Shown here: positions 1 to 7,072 of the stretch, piece by piece
Layout: every line of letters begins with the position of its first letter
Position numbering within the stretch: position 1 is the stretch's first letter
NCBI GenBank assembly: GCA_900546925.1
Contig: UREV01000013.1
Coordinates: 1 to 61,648, forward strand
Origin: an uncultured Bacteroides sp.
GTDB lineage: Bacteria > Bacteroidota > Bacteroidia > Bacteroidales > UBA932
Direction: 5' to 3'
DNA length: 61,648 nucleotides
Position numbers and translations under genes: made by a program
The notes under the pieces: model-generated
What the model saw: only the letters and a program-made list of their open reading frames with translations
What the model was told of the DNA's origin: nothing
Databases searched by the model: none

Positions 1-17
1 TGCCGGATTTCACTAAC

Positions 18-485
18 ATGGCGCCTGAAGTCGCTGTGATACCCGGACACGGCTATGTCATCTGCGATTCTGACAACGTCAAGGAATTCCCGTCCAGAAA
101 AAAGGCAATCCGTGAGGATGCGCTCATGTACAGGGTATATGTCGATTCATGGATTCAGACTAACGGAAAAAATGTCGGGGCCAATGTCTATTTCCTGCTC
201 AGCAGCCCTCTGGAACGCGGGCAGATGCCGGAAATGGACAGCGACCTCGGAACACTCGCCTTCGATCTGGTCAGCCATAAGTCCAATTCAATCAGCGTAA
301 AGTTACCTTCGGAGGACATTGAGGTTATTGTCAATGACAAGACACCTCTGGCTTGCTCCACCAAAGGTAGGACATTGACATTAACATTGACAAACGCCCC
401 GATGTCATATGAGACCGGCACGTGGCCACTCAGCATCCGCAGCGGAAGGGTCTATACGAAGGCGACAGTCGCAATTGAACTCTGA
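18..485 (+). CDS. Hypothetical protein, probably 5'-truncated by the window edge
   Basis: A 155-codon reading frame that I do not recognise. The frame stays open upstream of the ATG to the first bases of the window (residues PDFTN precede it), so the true start may lie outside. No signal peptide, membrane segment or catalytic motif is visible. The second half is rich in beta-prone stretches with Ser/Thr/Val, which fits an extracellular beta-sandwich, but that is inference. Just after the stop, another frame continues with coding-like residues, so the 3' end may be frameshifted. Confidence 0.5.
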   Translation: MAPEVAVIPGHGYVICDSDNVKEFPSRKKAIREDALMYRVYVDSWIQTNGKNVGANVYFLLSSPLERGQMPEMDSDLGTLAFDLVSHKSNSISVKLPSEDIEVIVNDKTPLACSTKGRTLTLTLTNAPMSYETGTWPLSIRSGRVYTKATVAIEL

Positions 486-699
486 CAGGGCGGCGGAAGA
501 GTTTCTTTTACAAAATCAATGATAAGCATTGGTGGGACGCGGCTACGGAGCGCTTTGTAACTCGCTGATAATAAGATACTATTCCAGATATGGCGTGGAA
601 ATGCAGGCTTCTTTGGTCGCGTTTCCACGCTGCATCCCGACTACGGGAAGATTGCGGTGACAGCCGACTGGGACAGCATAATCGAAATACACTGATGTA
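486..699. other. Decayed coding remnants and one palindrome copy
   Basis: No intact gene. Reading from 482 in a different frame gives the plausible tail KINDKHWWDAATERFVTR then a stop. Farther on, the bases just before 693 encode GKIAVTADWDSIIEIH and a stop. These look like leftovers of real proteins interrupted by frameshift or deletion. The 593-635 palindrome lies between them. Confidence 0.35.
593..635. repeat. Palindromic intergenic repeat, copy A
   Basis: Arms GCGTGGAAATGC (593-604) and GCGTTTCCACGC (619-630) pair over 12 bp with one G-T wobble, followed by TGCAT. A second copy with a perfect stem lies at 2996-3039. The shared core is about 43 bp, including the T-rich loop. It could be a bidirectional terminator or a small mobile palindrome. 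Confidence 0.7.
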
Positions 700-1887
700 T
701 TATTCTTCCATAAACATCTGCTGTCGGATATATTCGAGGCTTTCTTCTACATATTTGTAGCCGCTCGAGCCCGGTTTCCCGTACGAGAGATACATAAGAC
801 AGTATTCCTCAGCTTTCTTCCAGTTCTTGAGCCGCTCGTAGCAATAGGCGATGTTGCTCAGAACCGAATACTTGCTCTTGTCCGTTTCCCACGATTTCAG
901 ATAATAATCAAGAGCCATATCGAATTGATTGGACCTCATATACCCCAAAGCATATTCTCTCTGAATCTTGCCGAGCAGGTCAGGGGAGGGCGTAATGATT
1001 TTCAATGCCCGGTCAAACCAAGGCTTTGCTTTGTTTATTCCCTGGCCACATTCGCTCATGACTGAGCCGATGCTGTAAGCAAGATTTACGTCACTGGAAT
1101 CTAATTGCCAAGCTGCTTCCAGCTCCCTTATTGCGGGTATATACTCTTTGTTGCGCCATTGGTTCTGTCCCAAGTACAGGTGAACACTGTAACTGTCATT
1201 CCCGTCTTCTTTCATTTTCTGAAATACATCTTCGGAACTGTTGAAATCCTCCATCAGAAAATAAGCAAGTCCTTTCAAGCCTCTTATGCCCATATTCGTG
1301 GAATCAATCTGAAGATAGTCTTCAGCCATATCGAGTACCTTCACATATTCCTCCCGCTCAAGATGTATTTTAGCTGCCTTGCTGACCACAGAAGGGTTTG
1401 CAGGGTTCATTCCAATATACATGTTATAGTAGATCAGTGCAGAATCAGGCATTGCCATCATGTTGAATGAATCTGCTGTGAGTGAAACTATTGCGGGAAT
1501 CGTATCCCTTTTGATTATGGAGAGTCCAAGTTCAGAGCTTGATTTGTAATCTTTGGACCGGTAAGTCGTGAGCATCAGCTTGATTCTGTATAAAATGCTT
1601 TCCGGCTTCATCATCAGCAGTGTAGAATATGTGCTGGCTGCTGCATCAAGATCTCCTGCTTGGATGTAACAGTCTGCAAGTTCATTTTGTACTTCTTCGT
1701 CCATCTGTCCAGGACTTATAAGCCCTGATAACAATTCTATAGCATCCTCAGTCTTGTATATACTCTTGAGATACCTTGCTTCTTCAATGGTGGCGTTTCT
1801 GTCTTTCATTAACTTGGGCGACTGTGCTGATGCGATGAGTTGACATAAACAATTGATAGTCAGGATAATGGAAAGTAACTTTTGCAT
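700..1887 (-). CDS. Secreted tetratricopeptide-repeat protein
   Basis: A 395-residue protein with an N-terminal signal peptide (about residues 1-21, cleavage near ASA-QS). The rest is helical TPR-like repeats; units such as the one around 'NELADCYIQAGDLDAAASTYSTLL' fit in length and pattern but the sequence is quoted here only in part: AGDLDAAASTYSTLL. It is probably a periplasmic or outer-membrane-associated scaffold that binds other proteins. No enzymatic motif is seen. It is monocistronic, with a TATCTTTG promoter box at 1964-1971 on the minus strand. The neighbours give no clue to a partner. Confidence 0.75.
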   Translation of the reverse strand: MQKLLSIILTINCLCQLIASAQSPKLMKDRNATIEEARYLKSIYKTEDAIELLSGLISPGQMDEEVQNELADCYIQAGDLDAAASTYSTLLMMKPESILYRIKLMLTTYRSKDYKSSSELGLSIIKRDTIPAIVSLTADSFNMMAMPDSALIYYNMYIGMNPANPSVVSKAAKIHLEREEYVKVLDMAEDYLQIDSTNMGIRGLKGLAYFLMEDFNSSEDVFQKMKEDGNDSYSVHLYLGQNQWRNKEYIPAIRELEAAWQLDSSDVNLAYSIGSVMSECGQGINKAKPWFDRALKIITPSPDLLGKIQREYALGYMRSNQFDMALDYYLKSWETDKSKYSVLSNIAYCYERLKNWKKAEEYCLMYLSYGKPGSSGYKYVEESLEYIRQQMFMEE

Positions 1888-1963
1888 AGGCGTTTATTCA
1901 GTTTTTGTGTTTCTCCCGATTCTGAACATGGCAGTAATGCGAGTTTCTTTTGAGTTATACCAG

Positions 1964-1971
1964 CAAAGATA
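1964..1971 (-). promoter_or_regulatory. Bacteroidota -7 box for the TPR gene
   Basis: Plus-strand CAAAGATA reads TATCTTTG on the minus strand, matching TAnnTTTG, about 76 bp upstream of the start at 1887. No convincing -33 TTTG. Confidence 0.5.
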
Positions 1972-2024
1972 GTCATTCATTATGATAAAAAAAGTGAATT
2001 TTTTCTTGTAATTTAGGGGAGTAG

Positions 2025-2032
2025 TATATTTG
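2025..2032 (+). promoter_or_regulatory. Bacteroidota -7 box for the 2055 lipoprotein
   Basis: TATATTTG matches TAnnTTTG and lies 22 bp upstream of the ATG at 2055. Confidence 0.55.
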
Positions 2033-2054
2033 TGTCGTATAAACCACTAACGAC

Positions 2055-2333
2055 ATGAAACAGTTATTATTATTCATCTGTGCCGCAATGATGATTTTCA
2101 GCTGCGGCAAGGAAGAGTCAGGAAACAAAACTGTAATCGACCCTGTGGAAAAGGTAACATGGCCCACTGTTGTCAAGGCGTATCCATTCCTGGAAGGCTT
2201 TCCTGTATTTGACGGCATTGGCCCTGTCGGCAGGTATTACGTCGCACGCACAGACCGTTTCCGACAAGAAGGCAAAGCGTCAGAAGGAAGAGATTGTCAA
2301 TGTCAGGGTATGGCTCAACAAGGGAGAGGATAA
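2055..2333 (+). CDS. Short lipoprotein, possibly a frameshifted N-terminal part
   Basis: The first residues form a clear lipoprotein signal peptide (MKQLLLFICAAMMIFSC, lipobox ending at Cys17), followed by a Bacteroidota-style linker and 'YPFLEGFPVFDG'. The last 25 residues or so turn Gln/Gly/Arg-rich and look out of frame. A long frame beginning at about 2170 overlaps it. The most economical reading is one lipoprotein gene with a frameshift at about 2220-2280, but two genes cannot be excluded because the second frame also starts with a hydrophobic segment. Confidence 0.5.
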   Translation: MKQLLLFICAAMMIFSCGKEESGNKTVIDPVEKVTWPTVVKAYPFLEGFPVFDGIGPVGRYYVARTDRFRQEGKASEGRDCQCQGMAQQGRG

Positions 2334-2928
2334 AGTCATTGACGGTTCGGACAAATATGTGAAGAGGCTGGTCAAGATGTACGGAGCATTGGGCGGTCCG
2401 GCAAAGGTCGAATGGGTGCGTGAGGAATACCGGGGCAAAGGCATTGACCTGTACTCTCTTTTCACTGTCGAAGCCGAAAGGACAGGAAGGAACATCACGG
2501 TCGTGAGACCGGTCCGCTCGTGGTACCTGAGCATTGCCGGGGACATAGCCATAATGGTCGGGTCTGATACCCGCAACAGCATCTTTGACAAGGCTGATCC
2601 ACCGATGTCCGGGTCAATGCTGAACAAGTATTTCGGTAAGATATATGACTATCCGGAATTTGCCGCAAGGATAGGGGAGGGCGAATTCAGCACGTTTATG
2701 GATGTCATCCATGCGTGGGAATCATCGTACGGAGGCATTGCTCTCCGCGAGGACGGGAAGCTCAAGGACGGGCAGGTCGGTGTCTCTCCTGTAATCGCGG
2801 AGTGGACAAAGGTGATGAAGCATGCCACTGACGGACTCCGCTGGTACTTCTGCAACAAGGCCGGACCCTGGGTGGAGGGCGGCCATGACGCAGGCTACGT
2901 GTCGGCAGGCTTGTCATTCAAGTTCTGA
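2170..2928 (+). CDS. Hypothetical secreted protein, possibly the rest of the 2055 gene
   Basis: Open from just after a stop at 2155-2157. The only early initiator is TTG at 2170. The first 28 residues (Arg-Arg, then FLYLTALALSAGITSHAQ) would make a plausible signal peptide; the remaining 220 are unrecognised, with several Trp and Gly and a C-terminus ending in alternating hydrophobic residues (SAGLSFKF). No family is assigned. Either it is a separate gene with a rare TTG start, or it is the downstream part of the lipoprotein at 2055 after a frameshift. The second copy of the palindromic repeat follows its stop. Confidence 0.45.
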   Translation: MSRRIHSWKAFLYLTALALSAGITSHAQTVSDKKAKRQKEEIVNVRVWLNKGEDKVIDGSDKYVKRLVKMYGALGGPAKVEWVREEYRGKGIDLYSLFTVEAERTGRNITVVRPVRSWYLSIAGDIAIMVGSDTRNSIFDKADPPMSGSMLNKYFGKIYDYPEFAARIGEGEFSTFMDVIHAWESSYGGIALREDGKLKDGQVGVSPVIAEWTKVMKHATDGLRWYFCNKAGPWVEGGHDAGYVSAGLSFKF

Positions 2929-2995
2929 TGAGGTGGCGGGATAAACCTGCACGTGACATCATAACGAATTATTTCATGATAACTTATGTAATACA

Positions 2996-3039
2996 GCGTG
3001 GAAACGCAGGCTTTTTTTGGTCGCGTTTCCACGCTGCAT
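2996..3039. repeat. Palindromic intergenic repeat, copy B
   Basis: GCGTGGAAACGC (2996-3007) and GCGTTTCCACGC (3023-3034) are a perfect 12-bp inverted repeat around a loop with seven consecutive T, followed by TGCAT as in copy A at 593-635. It may act as a terminator for the gene ending at 2928. Confidence 0.75.
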
Positions 3040-3307
3040 TTTATGACACATTGATAATCAACGCCTCCAAAAATAAGGCGTGGCTTCGTCCCGCCGAGGT
3101 GCTATTTAATCGCTGGACAGGGCAATAGAATGCGCAGAAGAGAACAGCGAAATCCTGTTTTCTCATCTCATTGTAATGCGACGTAATATATATAATTAAT
3201 ATATATAATATAATAATACATAATACTGTAACGTAATTAGTTAACATACTATGTAAATAGCGAAAAAGTTGTTGAAAATCAATATTTTATAATTGGTATT
3301 TGTTCTA
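3040..3307. other. AT-rich intergenic stretch
   Basis: No gene seen. The segment around 3183-3230 is a low-complexity run of TA/AT dinucleotides. Base composition falls sharply relative to the flanks and stays AT-rich through the RNA ligase cassette, consistent with acquired DNA. Confidence 0.5.
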
Positions 3308-3315
3308 TATCTTTG
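3308..3315 (+). promoter_or_regulatory. Candidate -7 box for the RNA ligase cassette
   Basis: TATCTTTG matches TAnnTTTG, 77 bp upstream of the ligase ATG at 3393. Confidence 0.45.
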
Positions 3316-3392
3316 CCACGGTTAAGCTTATCCAAGGGAAAATATTGAAGGCTTGCAAGGGCCGATTGTTTAAAAGAAATACTATTCGCATT

Positions 3393-4418
3393 ATGATTGA
3401 GTTTAAGAAATATAGTTCCATTGAGAACTCGTTTTATAAAGACTATGTGAATGACGTGAGAGAGCAAGTTTCATCTGATGTCAAGTGGGTAGTTCAGGAG
3501 AAAGTACATGGTACTAATACAAGTTTCCTTTGCGATGGACATGATGTCAAGTTCGCAAAAAGGACCTCAATTCTGGCTGACGATGAGAATTTTTATGATT
3601 ATCATGAGATTCTTGAGCAGTATCACGATAAGGTGCTCTCGCTCTTCAGAAGATTGTGCCAGACACATGAGGGTGTAAAGTCGATCTCAATTTTCGGGGA
3701 ACTGTTCGGTGGCGCATATCCACATCCGGATGTTCAACGTGTTGGTCGACTTACTGTAATCCAGAAGGGAGTATTCTATACTCCGAAACATGAATTCTAT
3801 GGATTCGATATCTATGTCTTTACTGAGAATGGCGGCAGCTATCTCTCAGTAGATGAAACTAATGCTTTATTTAAGTCCGAGGGCTTCTTCTATGCAAAAA
3901 GTTTGTTTTCCGGGACTTTGGATGAGTGCCTTAAGCATTCAAATCAGTTCCAATCCAAGATTCCTGAGTGGCTGGGATTGCCTGCAATAGCGGATAATAT
4001 CTGTGAAGGTATTGTTATAAGGCCTGTTGTTCCACAATACCTACGGACTGGCAGCAGAGCATTGATTAAGAGTAAGAATGAGAAATTTGCGGAGAAGAAG
4101 AGTGTGAAAAGACGCAATAAACAATTGGAGCAAAGTACAGAATACAGTAAAGAGCTTAAGGAACTTCTATTTTTGATCGAACCTTATGTGAATGAAAATC
4201 GCCTTGCTAACGTCATCAGTCACATTGGCGAGGTGAATATTCCCCGAGATTTCGGTAGGCTTGTCAAGGCTATGTACGATGATGTGATGGAGGATTTTCT
4301 TAAGGAACATAGAGATGCTCATGAATCCGTAGACAAGTCGGAGCAGAGAGTGTTCAACAGTAATCTGAACAAGAAAATCATATCATTAATCAAGGCCATG
4401 TATATTGCTGCACAATAA
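3393..4418 (+). CDS. RNA ligase, T4 Rnl2 family
   Basis: An ATP-dependent RNA ligase that would seal 3'-OH/5'-PO4 RNA ends through a covalent lysyl-AMP. Nucleotidyltransferase motifs run in order: motif I EKVHGTN (Lys37), KFAKRT (Arg57), motif III FGE (Glu103), IIIa FYGFD (Phe138), IV EGIVIRP (Glu205) and V IKSKN (Lys226, Lys228). The start FKKYSSIEN and the C-terminal block ENRLANVISHIGEV...DFG resemble T4 Rnl2 across its full length (334 residues there, 341 here). I chose the ATG at 3393 because it lines up with the T4 N-terminus; 31 upstream codons do not look like the family. Two small genes follow with short gaps. Substrate and biological role are unknown; the context looks phage-derived or defence-related. 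Confidence 0.92.
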   Translation: MIEFKKYSSIENSFYKDYVNDVREQVSSDVKWVVQEKVHGTNTSFLCDGHDVKFAKRTSILADDENFYDYHEILEQYHDKVLSLFRRLCQTHEGVKSISIFGELFGGAYPHPDVQRVGRLTVIQKGVFYTPKHEFYGFDIYVFTENGGSYLSVDETNALFKSEGFFYAKSLFSGTLDECLKHSNQFQSKIPEWLGLPAIADNICEGIVIRPVVPQYLRTGSRALIKSKNEKFAEKKSVKRRNKQLEQSTEYSKELKELLFLIEPYVNENRLANVISHIGEVNIPRDFGRLVKAMYDDVMEDFLKEHRDAHESVDKSEQRVFNSNLNKKIISLIKAMYIAAQ

Positions 4419-4430
4419 ACCAATTGATTT

Positions 4431-4862
4431 ATGAAGAATAAAGAATTCAAGGTCTTGCTGATGGACATTAATAAGAATACGTATGAGGAATACGACATCT
4501 TGCCCTATTTTAGGCGAGAATGGAAGATTAGACCATTTGGAAGAGATGAGAAGTATAAGAAAATACCCGTCACGACAAAGTCCCAGCTAAGGGAATGGGT
4601 AGATGCATTCGCAAAATATCAGTTCTGGTCAAGATGTGAGTATGAATTCCTAATGGCGCAATGGCCATTTTGCACCCGCAAGATCAATGATGATATCAGA
4701 CATTATGTTAAGGTAAATCCAGACGCAAACAATGAGAAGGATGATATACAATTATGCAATATTATCATTAAAGATATGGTAAAAATCGATGCGTATGAGC
4801 AAATTAGGATGAACATAGATGTAATTGTCGATATTCTTTATGAAGAGTTTTTAACCAAATAA
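4431..4862 (+). CDS. Phage-type small hypothetical protein
   Basis: A 143-residue protein starting 12 bp after the RNA ligase stop, so probably cotranscribed. It has the look of small proteins found in phages and plasmids of Firmicutes and Bacteroidota: an N-terminal KVLLMDINKNTYEEYDILPYF, a central QFWSRCEYEFLMAQWPF and a C-terminal KIDAYEQIRMNIDVIVDIL. Residues about 85-112 look like an insertion relative to the pattern I remember. No catalytic function is known to me for this group. Confidence 0.7.
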   Translation: MKNKEFKVLLMDINKNTYEEYDILPYFRREWKIRPFGRDEKYKKIPVTTKSQLREWVDAFAKYQFWSRCEYEFLMAQWPFCTRKINDDIRHYVKVNPDANNEKDDIQLCNIIIKDMVKIDAYEQIRMNIDVIVDILYEEFLTK

Positions 4863-4873
4863 CGTATTGAGAT

Positions 4874-5071
4874 ATGAATAATCAGAAATTAAACTTTGAG
4901 GAGTTCTGTCAAATGTATCCGGAACTTCTTGAGCAGGCAAGAGAATATGCGCAGGGGATAATCGAGAATCCAGAGGAACATGATGATGCCGTGGAATCAT
5001 GTATATGTGACTTTTTGGAAGGAGCACGTGCTGCAATGTCATATAGAGAAGATTCTATAATACATTCTTGA
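4874..5071 (+). CDS. Small acidic hypothetical protein
   Basis: A 65-residue acidic protein, 11 bp after the preceding gene, in the same direction. Predicted mostly helical, with no Cys pairs or signal peptide. Unrecognised. Its spacing suggests a three-gene transcript with the RNA ligase, ending at the hairpin 5083-5108. Confidence 0.6.
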   Translation: MNNQKLNFEEFCQMYPELLEQAREYAQGIIENPEEHDDAVESCICDFLEGARAAMSYREDSIIHS

Positions 5072-5082
5072 TTGTTGAGGAT

Positions 5083-5108
5083 AAATCGGCAACTGCGGTT
5101 GCCGATTT
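5083..5108 (+). terminator. Hairpin ending the RNA ligase cassette
   Basis: AAATCGGCAAC (5083-5093) and GTTGCCGATTT (5098-5108) form a perfect 11-bp stem with a TGCG loop, 11 bp after the last stop. The U tract after the stem is weak. Confidence 0.6.
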
Positions 5109-5211
5109 ACATACCGCTGATACTTAACTGACCTAACCACGTCATGTTTCCGGCGTTTTCTAGCCGGTCTGTTCCGTAAAAGGACCGACATCCTATAATT
5201 GCGCATTTCTA

Positions 5212-5310
5212 TATCCGAAATGATGTAATTTTAGATCGGAGAAGAATTTTACATTCGATGTAATATAATTTAATAAAAGTTTACTATATTTGCATCCGAT
5301 AGGATGTAAT
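5212..5310 (+). promoter_or_regulatory. Promoter and repeated operator-like boxes of hipB
   Basis: The -7 box TATATTTG lies at 5285-5292. GATGTAAT occurs three times (about 5221, 5259, 5303), and CATCC-GATA-GGATG at 5293-5306 is an inverted repeat. HipB-type antitoxins bind such repeats to repress their own operon, so these are candidate operators. The binding is inference. Confidence 0.5.
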
Positions 5311-5316
5311 TATATT

Positions 5317-5535
5317 ATGAAGACACTATTGTCTGCAAAACTCAAATCCCTCCGCAAGGAGTATGGATTGACACAGGAAGAACTCGCCCTGAAATGCGGT
5401 GTCGGACTTAATTTCGTGCGTCAACTTGAGCAAGGAAAACCGACGCTCAGGATGGATAAGGTTAATCAGGTGCTTGCAATGTTCGGCTACGAGCTCGCAC
5501 CGGCAAGAACAGATGAATTGAATGAGAAAAGCTGA
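5317..5535 (+). CDS. hipB: HipB/Y4mF-type antitoxin (XRE-family HTH)
   Basis: A 72-residue DNA-binding protein with one HTH_3/XRE domain: LKSLRKEYGLTQEELALKCG, then VGLNFVRQLEQGK, ending with the GYEL motif typical of the Y4mF group. These repress their own operon and neutralise a HipA Ser/Thr kinase toxin. The ATG at 5317 starts the domain cleanly; nine upstream codons cover the promoter and are not used. The stop overlaps a hipA start, but hipA is almost entirely deleted, so this is an orphan antitoxin. Confidence 0.85.
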   Translation: MKTLLSAKLKSLRKEYGLTQEELALKCGVGLNFVRQLEQGKPTLRMDKVNQVLAMFGYELAPARTDELNEKS

Positions 5536-5639
5536 GATTCCATGATATGATTGACATGCCGTTTCTGGATGACGAGTGCAAGGAAACTTATAAGCAGGGC
5601 ATCACATCACGGTTGGAAAGAATATCAAATCAGAAATAA
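5522..5639 (+). pseudogene. hipA: hipA deletion scar
   Basis: An ATG overlapping the hipB stop (5522) encodes MRKAEI, the usual opening of HipA proteins in these operons, and then runs into a stop at 5545. From 5541 another frame reads HDMIDMPFLDDECKETYKQ and on to a stop at 5639, which resembles a HipA C-terminus (pattern SFL-x-x-x-x-K-x-x-Y...R...L). Some 300-400 codons between are missing. I infer an internal deletion that removed the toxin kinase. The similarity is judged by eye. Confidence 0.6.
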
Positions 5640-5670
5640 AACAGCGGGCAAGTCTTTTGAAAAACCAGAA

Positions 5671-5712
5671 AAGGCGGCCCATTGTAATAATGTTCCGCCT
5701 TAACTATTTAAT
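5671..5712 (+). terminator. Hairpin after the hipBA remnant
   Basis: AAGGCGG (5671-5677) pairs with CCGCCTT (5695-5701) across an AT-rich loop. It lies 31 bp beyond the hipA scar stop and would end that transcript. The U run is imperfect. Confidence 0.5.
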
Positions 5713-5957
5713 TATTAAGCAATTAGCTACTAATACTCCTCGTTAAAGAAAAGGACAAACCTTATTTTAGGCACTTGTAGCGCGGTTTTCAAATCTTTAA
5801 GTACGATTTTCAGTACGATTAATTTTCCTCAATATGCCACAATATACCAGATATTTTTAGACCGCTAAAAATAGTCTATATTATACTCGCATTTGTGTAC
5901 ACATCAAGAATTTGAAACAATGGTATATTCCATACTTCTCGTGGAATATCGAAGCAT
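5713..5957. other. Gene-free stretch with short repeats
   Basis: No coding region. AGTACGATT occurs twice near 5800. CATTTGTGTACACA occurs at 5890-5903 and again at 5969-5982, the latter inside the end of the transposase remnant. ATATTCCA/TGGAATAT (5925-5932, 5942-5949) forms a hairpin between the two copies. Confidence 0.4.
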
Positions 5958-6389
5958 TCAATCAATTTCATTTGTGTACACACTTGCCTTCAACAATTCG
6001 ATGGTGCTGCTATCGAACGCATATATCATCTCTTCAAGACCAATCCGCAGTTTTTCATCTTTGTAAAGCGCTGTGGCTTCCTTAACCAAAGTCATCGCAA
6101 AGTCTTGATAAATACGCCAATCCTTCTTCTCGTTGGCCTCTGCAAGCGTAGATTTGGGCATCACCTTGATGCCGGATCTATAGAGGTCCCCGCAGAGGTT
6201 AAGTGTAGTCTCAATATCTCTCAAACCAGAGCGGTCGGTGAACTGAGCAAAGCTCATCACCATGAACTGGTCTCGACAATTGAACTTAATAGCGTGACGG
6301 TCGCCTTTGTAGCGATCGACGCACTTTTTGAATTCGTATTCGTCAATGAGGAACATAATTTGCGCGAAGATTGTTTTTCCTTTGTTCAT
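5958..6389 (-). pseudogene. Truncated IS4-family transposase (DUF4372 N-terminal domain)
   Basis: From the ATG at 6389 the product starts MNKGKTIFAQIMFLIDEYEF and continues with FNCRDQFMVMSFAQFTDRSG, LRDIET, STLAEANEKKDWRIY and YAFDSSTIEL. This is the DUF4372 N-terminal domain of IS4-type transposases and the first catalytic Asp. The frame ends after about 143 residues with unrelated codons, so the second Asp and the Glu of the DDE triad are absent. An intact relative is about 370-400 residues. The break falls close to the CATTTGTGTACACA repeat. Confidence 0.85.
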
Positions 6390-6490
6390 GGCTTGCGGAT
6401 GGCGTCTTGTTGCCGACCGCAAAGTTCCGAAGTTCTAATCGAAAAATATTCTGAGCCTTGTAAGTTATTGAAGTTAAACAGTTAAAACCT

Positions 6491-6513
6491 TGTCGGAGAA
6501 AATTTCTCCGGAC
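6491..6513. repeat. Inverted repeat upstream of the transposase remnant
   Basis: GGAGAAA (6495-6501) and TTTCTCC (6503-6509), extended by TGTC and GGACA with one bulge. It may mark the IS end or an operator; nothing decides between them. Confidence 0.4.
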
Positions 6514-6558
6514 AGTAGTGATAAGATAAAAAAGTAGGAAATATTCGAAAAAGATTCT

Positions 6559-6632
6559 TATATTTGCAATGTCATCGCTCGAAGAACGAAGGACTTGGTT
6601 GGCCGCATTACCGTAAATGCGGTTATTTTTTT
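6559..6632 (+). ncRNA. Candidate short RNA: promoter followed by terminator
   Basis: A -7 box TATATTTG (6559-6566) is followed 37 bp later by a terminator-like hairpin, CCGCATT (6603-6609) with AATGCGG (6616-6622), then a run of T. Transcription would start near 6573 and end near 6632, giving an RNA of roughly 60 nt with no room for a gene. The RNA itself is inference; the two signals are seen. Confidence 0.35.
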
Positions 6633-7072
6633 GCTCTCTAAGTATTCCAAACTCATCTGCTAGGTTGTCTGACATATAATCATAACTCTCACACTAGGCA
6701 AGCCTTGCTTTCTTCATGATGTATATCTACGACTATTTGCGTGACATCATGGCTTTACGCAAGTGGTTCTTGCGTAAATAGCATCTGATTTAAATGGTGT
6801 ACTTCCTCAGTTATTATCTTTCCGTTCGATAAGGCGCTCCCGGATCCGAAACGCTTGTTCAGTGCTGAAGTGTTAGGGATGCGCCAGGAGCTCGGACTTG
6901 TCCGCTCAGGTGCTTCGCAATCCGCGTCCTGAGTTCCTGCTCCTGGCGCTGCAAAACTTGGATTGTGTCTCGGTGAGTATTGGCAGAGTTGAGAATTTGG
7001 GGTAAAAAAGCGCCCCTTTTTCCACCAAATGAATCAAATTTTCCTATTTGGTGCCGCGAAAACGTTTTAGGT
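6633..7072. other. Gene-free stretch with inverted repeats
   Basis: No convincing gene. TTTACGCAAG (6754-6763) and CTTGCGTAAA (6769-6778) make a perfect 10-bp hairpin. GCGCCAGGAGC (6881-6891) and GCTCCTGGCGC (6939-6949) flank a copy of the GCTCAGGTGCTTCGCAATC sequence that recurs at 56547 and 56704. Confidence 0.5.
6881..6949. repeat. Dispersed GCTCAGGTGCT-type repeat, copy 1
   Basis: An 11-bp perfect inverted repeat (6881-6891 and 6939-6949) encloses GCTCAGGTGCTTCGCAATC beginning at 6904. The enclosed sequence matches, with two differences, the 23-bp arms at 56547-56569 and 56704-56726. Confidence 0.6.

Noticed and set aside
2928..3128. A 66-codon plus-strand frame after the 2928 stop
   Set aside because: It runs through the palindromic repeat and has no family-like features.
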